Assembly (NCBI GenBank): GCA_030248225.1
Contig: JASANE010021353.1
Coordinates: forward strand, 1-64,000
DNA length: 64,000 nt
Reading direction: 5' to 3'
DNA from: Trileptium ribeirensis
Lineage: Eukaryota; Nematoda; Enoplea; Enoplida; Thoracostomopsidae
A program made the position numbers and the translations under genes. This document shows, one piece after another, positions 60,453 to 64,000 of this stretch. The first letter of the stretch is position 1. Every line of letters starts with the position of its first letter. The notes beneath the pieces are model-generated. The model was given only the letters and a program-made list of their open reading frames with translations. It did no database searches and was not told the origin of the DNA.

Positions 60453-61764
60453 GTATTGTGCGATCACTATCGCGTGAAAATGTATTGTGCGACCACTATC
60501 GCACGAAAAACATATTGTGCGATCACTATCGCACGAAAAATGTTTTGTGCGATCACTATTGCACGAAAAATGTATTGTGTGATCACTATCGCACGAAAAA
60601 GTGTACTGTGCGATCACAATCGCGTGAAAATGTATTGTGCGACCACTATCGCACGAAAAACATATTGTGCGATCACTATCGCACGAAAAATGTTTTGTGC
60701 GGTAACTATCGCACGAAAAAGTATATTGTGCGATCACTATCGCACGAAAAAGTGTATTGTGCGATAACTATCGCACGAAAAAGTGTATTGTGCGATAACT
60801 ATCGCACGAAAAAGTGTATTGTGCGATCACTATCGCACGAAAAAGTGTATTGTGCGATCGCTATCGCGTGAAAAATGTATTGTGCGACCCGCTATCACAC
60901 TAAAAAGTGTTTTGTGCGATCACTATCGTACGAAAAATGTATTGTGCGATCACTATCGCACGAAAAAGTGTATTGTGCGATAACTATCGCACGAAAACTG
61001 TATTGTGATCACTATCGCACGAAAAAGTGTATTGTGCGACCACAATCGCACGAAAATGTGTATTGTGCGGTAACTATCGCACCAAAAAGTATATTGTGCA
61101 ATTACTATCGCACGAAAAGTGTATTGTACGATTACTGTCGTATGAAAAAGTATATTGTGCGATCACTATCGCACGAAAAATGTATTGCGCGATCACTATT
61201 GCACGAAAAATGTATTATATGATCACTATGGCACCCAAAAGTGCATTGTGCGATAACTATCGGACGAAAAAGTGTATAGTGCGATAAATATCGCACCAAA
61301 AAGTGTATTTTGCGACCACTATTGCACGAAAAAGTGTATCGTGCGATAATTATCGCACGAACAAGTTTATTGTGTGATAACTATCGCACGAAAAAGTGTA
61401 TTGTGCGATAACTATCGCATTAAAAAGTGTATTGTGCGATAACTATCGCACGAAAAAGTGTAATGAGCGATCACTATCGCACGAAAAAGTGTATTGTGCG
61501 ATCACTATCGCGTGAAAATGTATTGTGCGACCACTATCGCACGAAAAACATATTGCGCGATCACTATCGCACGAAAAATGTTTTGTGTGATCACTATCGC
61601 ACGAAAAAGTGTACTGTGCGATCACAATCGCACTAAAAAGTGTATTGTGCGATCACAACGCGGAAAATGTATTGTGCGACCACTATCGCACGAAAAACAT
61701 TCTATGTATTGTGCGGTAACTGTCGCACGAAAAAGTATATTGTGCAATTACTATCACACGAAAA

Positions 61765-61865
61765 AGTAAGTATTTGATCACTATGCACGCAAAAGGCATT
61801 GGCGATAACTGTCGGACGAAAAAGGTATTGGCGATAACTATAACAAACAAATTTAGATGACGCTG
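61765..61865. other. Degraded, indel-rich patch in the satellite
   Basis: Units here lose single bases repeatedly (GGCATTGGCGATAACTG, GGTATTGGCGATAAC) and then run into ACAAACAAATTTAGATGACG before normal units resume. This could be true decay or residual assembly error. Confidence 0.5.
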
Positions 61866-62607
61866 TAATGTGCGATCACTATCGCACGAAAAAGTGTATT
61901 GTGCAATAATTATCGCGTGAAAAATGTATTGTGCGATCACTATCGCACGAAAAATGTATTATGCGATCACTATCGCACTAAAAAGTGTATTATGAGATCA
62001 CTATCGCACGAAAAATGTATTGTGTGATCACTATCGCACGAAAAAGTGTATTGTGCGATCACAATCGCACGAAAAAGTGTATTGTGCGGTAACTATCGCA
62101 CGAAAAAGTATATTGTGCAATTACTATCGCACGAAAAAGTGTATTGTGCGATTACTATCGCATGAAAAAGTATATTGCGCGATCACTGTCGCACGAAAAA
62201 TGTATTGCGCGATCACTATTGCACGAAAAGGTGTATTGTGCGATCACTATTGCACGAAAAATGTATTGTGCGATCACTATTACACGAAAAAGTGTATTGT
62301 GCGATCACTATTGCACGAAAAGTATATTGTGCAATTACTATCGCTCGAAAAAGTATATTGTGCGATTACTATCGTATGAAAAATGTATTGTGTGATCACT
62401 ATCGCACGAAAAAGCGTATTGTGCGATCACAATCGCACGAAAAAGTGTATTGTGCGGTAACTATCGCACGAAAAAGTATATTGTGCAATTACTATCGCAC
62501 GAAAAAGTGTATTGTGCGATTACTATCGCATGAAAAAGTATATTGCGCGATCACTGTCGCACGAAAAATGTATTGCGCGATCACTATTGCACGAAAAGGT
62601 GTATTGT

Positions 62608-62790
62608 GCCTTCTTCGCGAAGACGGCGACTAGCACCGAACGAGGTTTGACGCTTCGCACGAGTTGATCGTACTATACTATTGCACGAAAAATGTATTGT
62701 GTGATCACTATTACACGAGTGTTTGTCGTCGCTTCGCGGAAAAATGTTTGTGCGCCCGCTTCCCTAAAAGGTTGTCGTCCTTAAAAAGTG
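62608..62790. other. Non-satellite or scrambled insert in the satellite
   Basis: Normal units are interrupted by CTTCTTCGCGAAGACGGCG and CACCGAACGAGG-type sequence, then partial units mixed with GTCGTCGCTTCGCGG and GTTGTCGTCCTTAAA. TTCGCGAA occurs again here. A small insertion with later rearrangement or a mis-assembly are both possible. Confidence 0.45.
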
Positions 62791-64000
62791 TATTGTGCGA
62801 TCACAATCGCACGAAAAAGTGTATTGTGCGGTAACTATCGCACGAAAAAGTATATTGTGCGATTACTATCGTATGAAAAATGTATTGTGTGATCACTATC
62901 GCACGAAAAAGCGTATTGTGCGATCACAATCGCACGAAAAAGTGTATTGTGCAATTATCCTATGTGCGACCCGCTATCACACTAAAAAGTGTTTTGTGCG
63001 ATCACTATCGTACGAAAAATGTATTGTGCGATCACTATCGCACGAAAAAGTGTATCGTACGATAACTATCGCACGAAAAACGTATTGTGCTATTACTATC
63101 GTACGAAAGACGTATTGTGCGATAACTAGCGCGCGAACAAGTGTATTTTGCGATCACTATCGCACGAAAAAGTGTATCGTGCGATAACTATCGCACGAAC
63201 AAGTGTATTGTGCGATAACTATCGCACGAAAAATGTATTGTGCGATCACTATCGCACGAAAAAGTGTATCGTACGATAACTATCGCACGAACAAGTGTAT
63301 TGTGCGATAACTATCGCACGAAAAATGTATTGTGTGATCACTATTGCACGAAAAAGTATATTGTGCGATCACTATCGCACGAAAAAGTGTATTGCACGAT
63401 CACTATCGCACGAACAACTGTATATACAATAACTATGGATCACTATGTCGCGTGAAAATTTATTGTGCGATCACTATCGCACGAAAAAGTGTATTGCGCG
63501 ATCACTATGTCGCACGAAAAAGTGTTTTGGTGCGATCACTATCGCACGAAAAATGTATTGTGCAAATCATTATAGCACTAAAAAGTGTTTTGTGCGATCA
63601 CAATCGCACTAAAAAGTGTATTGTGCGGTAACTGTCGCACGAAAAAGTATATTGTGCAATTACTATCACACGAAAAAGTGTATTGTGAGATCACTATCGC
63701 ACGAAAAGTGTATTGTGTGATTACTATCGCGCGCAAAATGTTTTGTGCGATCACTATCGCATGATAAATGTATTGTGTGATCACTATCGCATTAAAAATG
63801 TATTGTGCGATCACTATCGCACGAAAAAGTGTATTGCGCGATCATTATCGCACGGAAAATCTATTGTGCGATCACTATCGCAAAAGTGTATTGTGCGATC
63901 ACTATCGCACGAAAAATGTTTTGTATGATGACTATCGCATGATAAATTCGTTGTGTGATCACTATCGCATTAACAATGTATTGTGCGATCACTATCTCAC

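Larger units (their letters stand above)
57285..64000. repeat. Hairpin satellite, about 30-bp unit, over 200 copies, runs off the window
   Basis: The consensus unit is GTGCGATCACTATCGCAC followed by GAAAAAGTGTATT, 29-31 bases. The first part is a perfect inverted repeat: GTGCGAT and ATCGCAC with a 4-base loop (CACT, AACT or TACT in different copies). Over 6.7 kb this gives about 220 units, inferred from length. Each ATCGCAC can also pair with the next unit's GTGCGAT. Copies vary by single changes such as GTGTGAT, ATTGCAC and ATCGTAC. Long open frames on both strands arise because the unit lacks stops in some frames; they are not genes. Confidence 0.95.

Noticed and set aside
57315..63928. Dozens of long ORFs on both strands with repeated CITIARKSVLCDHY-like peptides
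   Set aside because: They are translations of the ~30-bp hairpin satellite in several frames and on both strands; the unit merely lacks stops. There is no start context, splice logic or single consistent frame.
57285..64000. CRISPR array
   Set aside because: Repeats are short and palindromic, but no unique spacers separate them and the DNA is eukaryotic.
1..64000. tRNA genes
   Set aside because: I looked for the B-box pattern (GGTTCGAATCC-like) followed by a closing acceptor stem and found no convincing case; a tRNA scan would be needed to be sure.

Overview
The window is animal (metazoan) nuclear DNA: AT-rich, gene-poor and very rich in repeats. Coding sequence is split into short exons with GT donors and compact TTTCAG- or TTTTAG-type acceptors, separated by introns of roughly 0.3 to 4.4 kb. 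The short acceptors, an SLC17-type transporter and an RTE-like retrotransposon tail suit an invertebrate, perhaps a nematode or relative, but nothing here fixes the taxon.

Layout. 1-3780 is a GC-richer, stop-dense, hairpin-dense segment of unknown identity. 3781-6620 is a degenerate AT-rich satellite with a higher-order period near 490 bp. 8301-8897 holds six copies of a CpG-rich 100-bp repeat. 11322-12930 holds thirteen copies of a 121/124-bp repeat whose first eight units alternate between two variants. 16345-19988 is a 3.64-kb foldback-like element with 250-bp inverted termini, hairpins just inside each end, two internal tandem arrays and a short zinc-finger ORF. 23852-25926 holds three phase-compatible exons of an unrecognised gene. 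28404-30348 is the longest ORF, an orphan low-complexity protein ending in a single membrane helix. 31-43 kb is mostly intergenic DNA seeded with MITE-like elements and C-rich repeat fragments. 44846-55489 carries five exons encoding the N-terminal half of an SLC17 (sialin/VGLUT-type) solute carrier, with a MITE, a degenerate hAT-like copy and a broken RTE-like element in its introns. 57285 to the end is a satellite of about 30-bp units, each a perfect or near-perfect hairpin; it runs past the window edge.

The genes show no operon-like arrangement. The SLC17 gene stops half-way through the family fold before the hairpin satellite, so its remaining exons lie beyond the satellite or are lost. 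The most unusual items are the foldback element, the hairpin satellite and the unidentified structured segment at the left edge.
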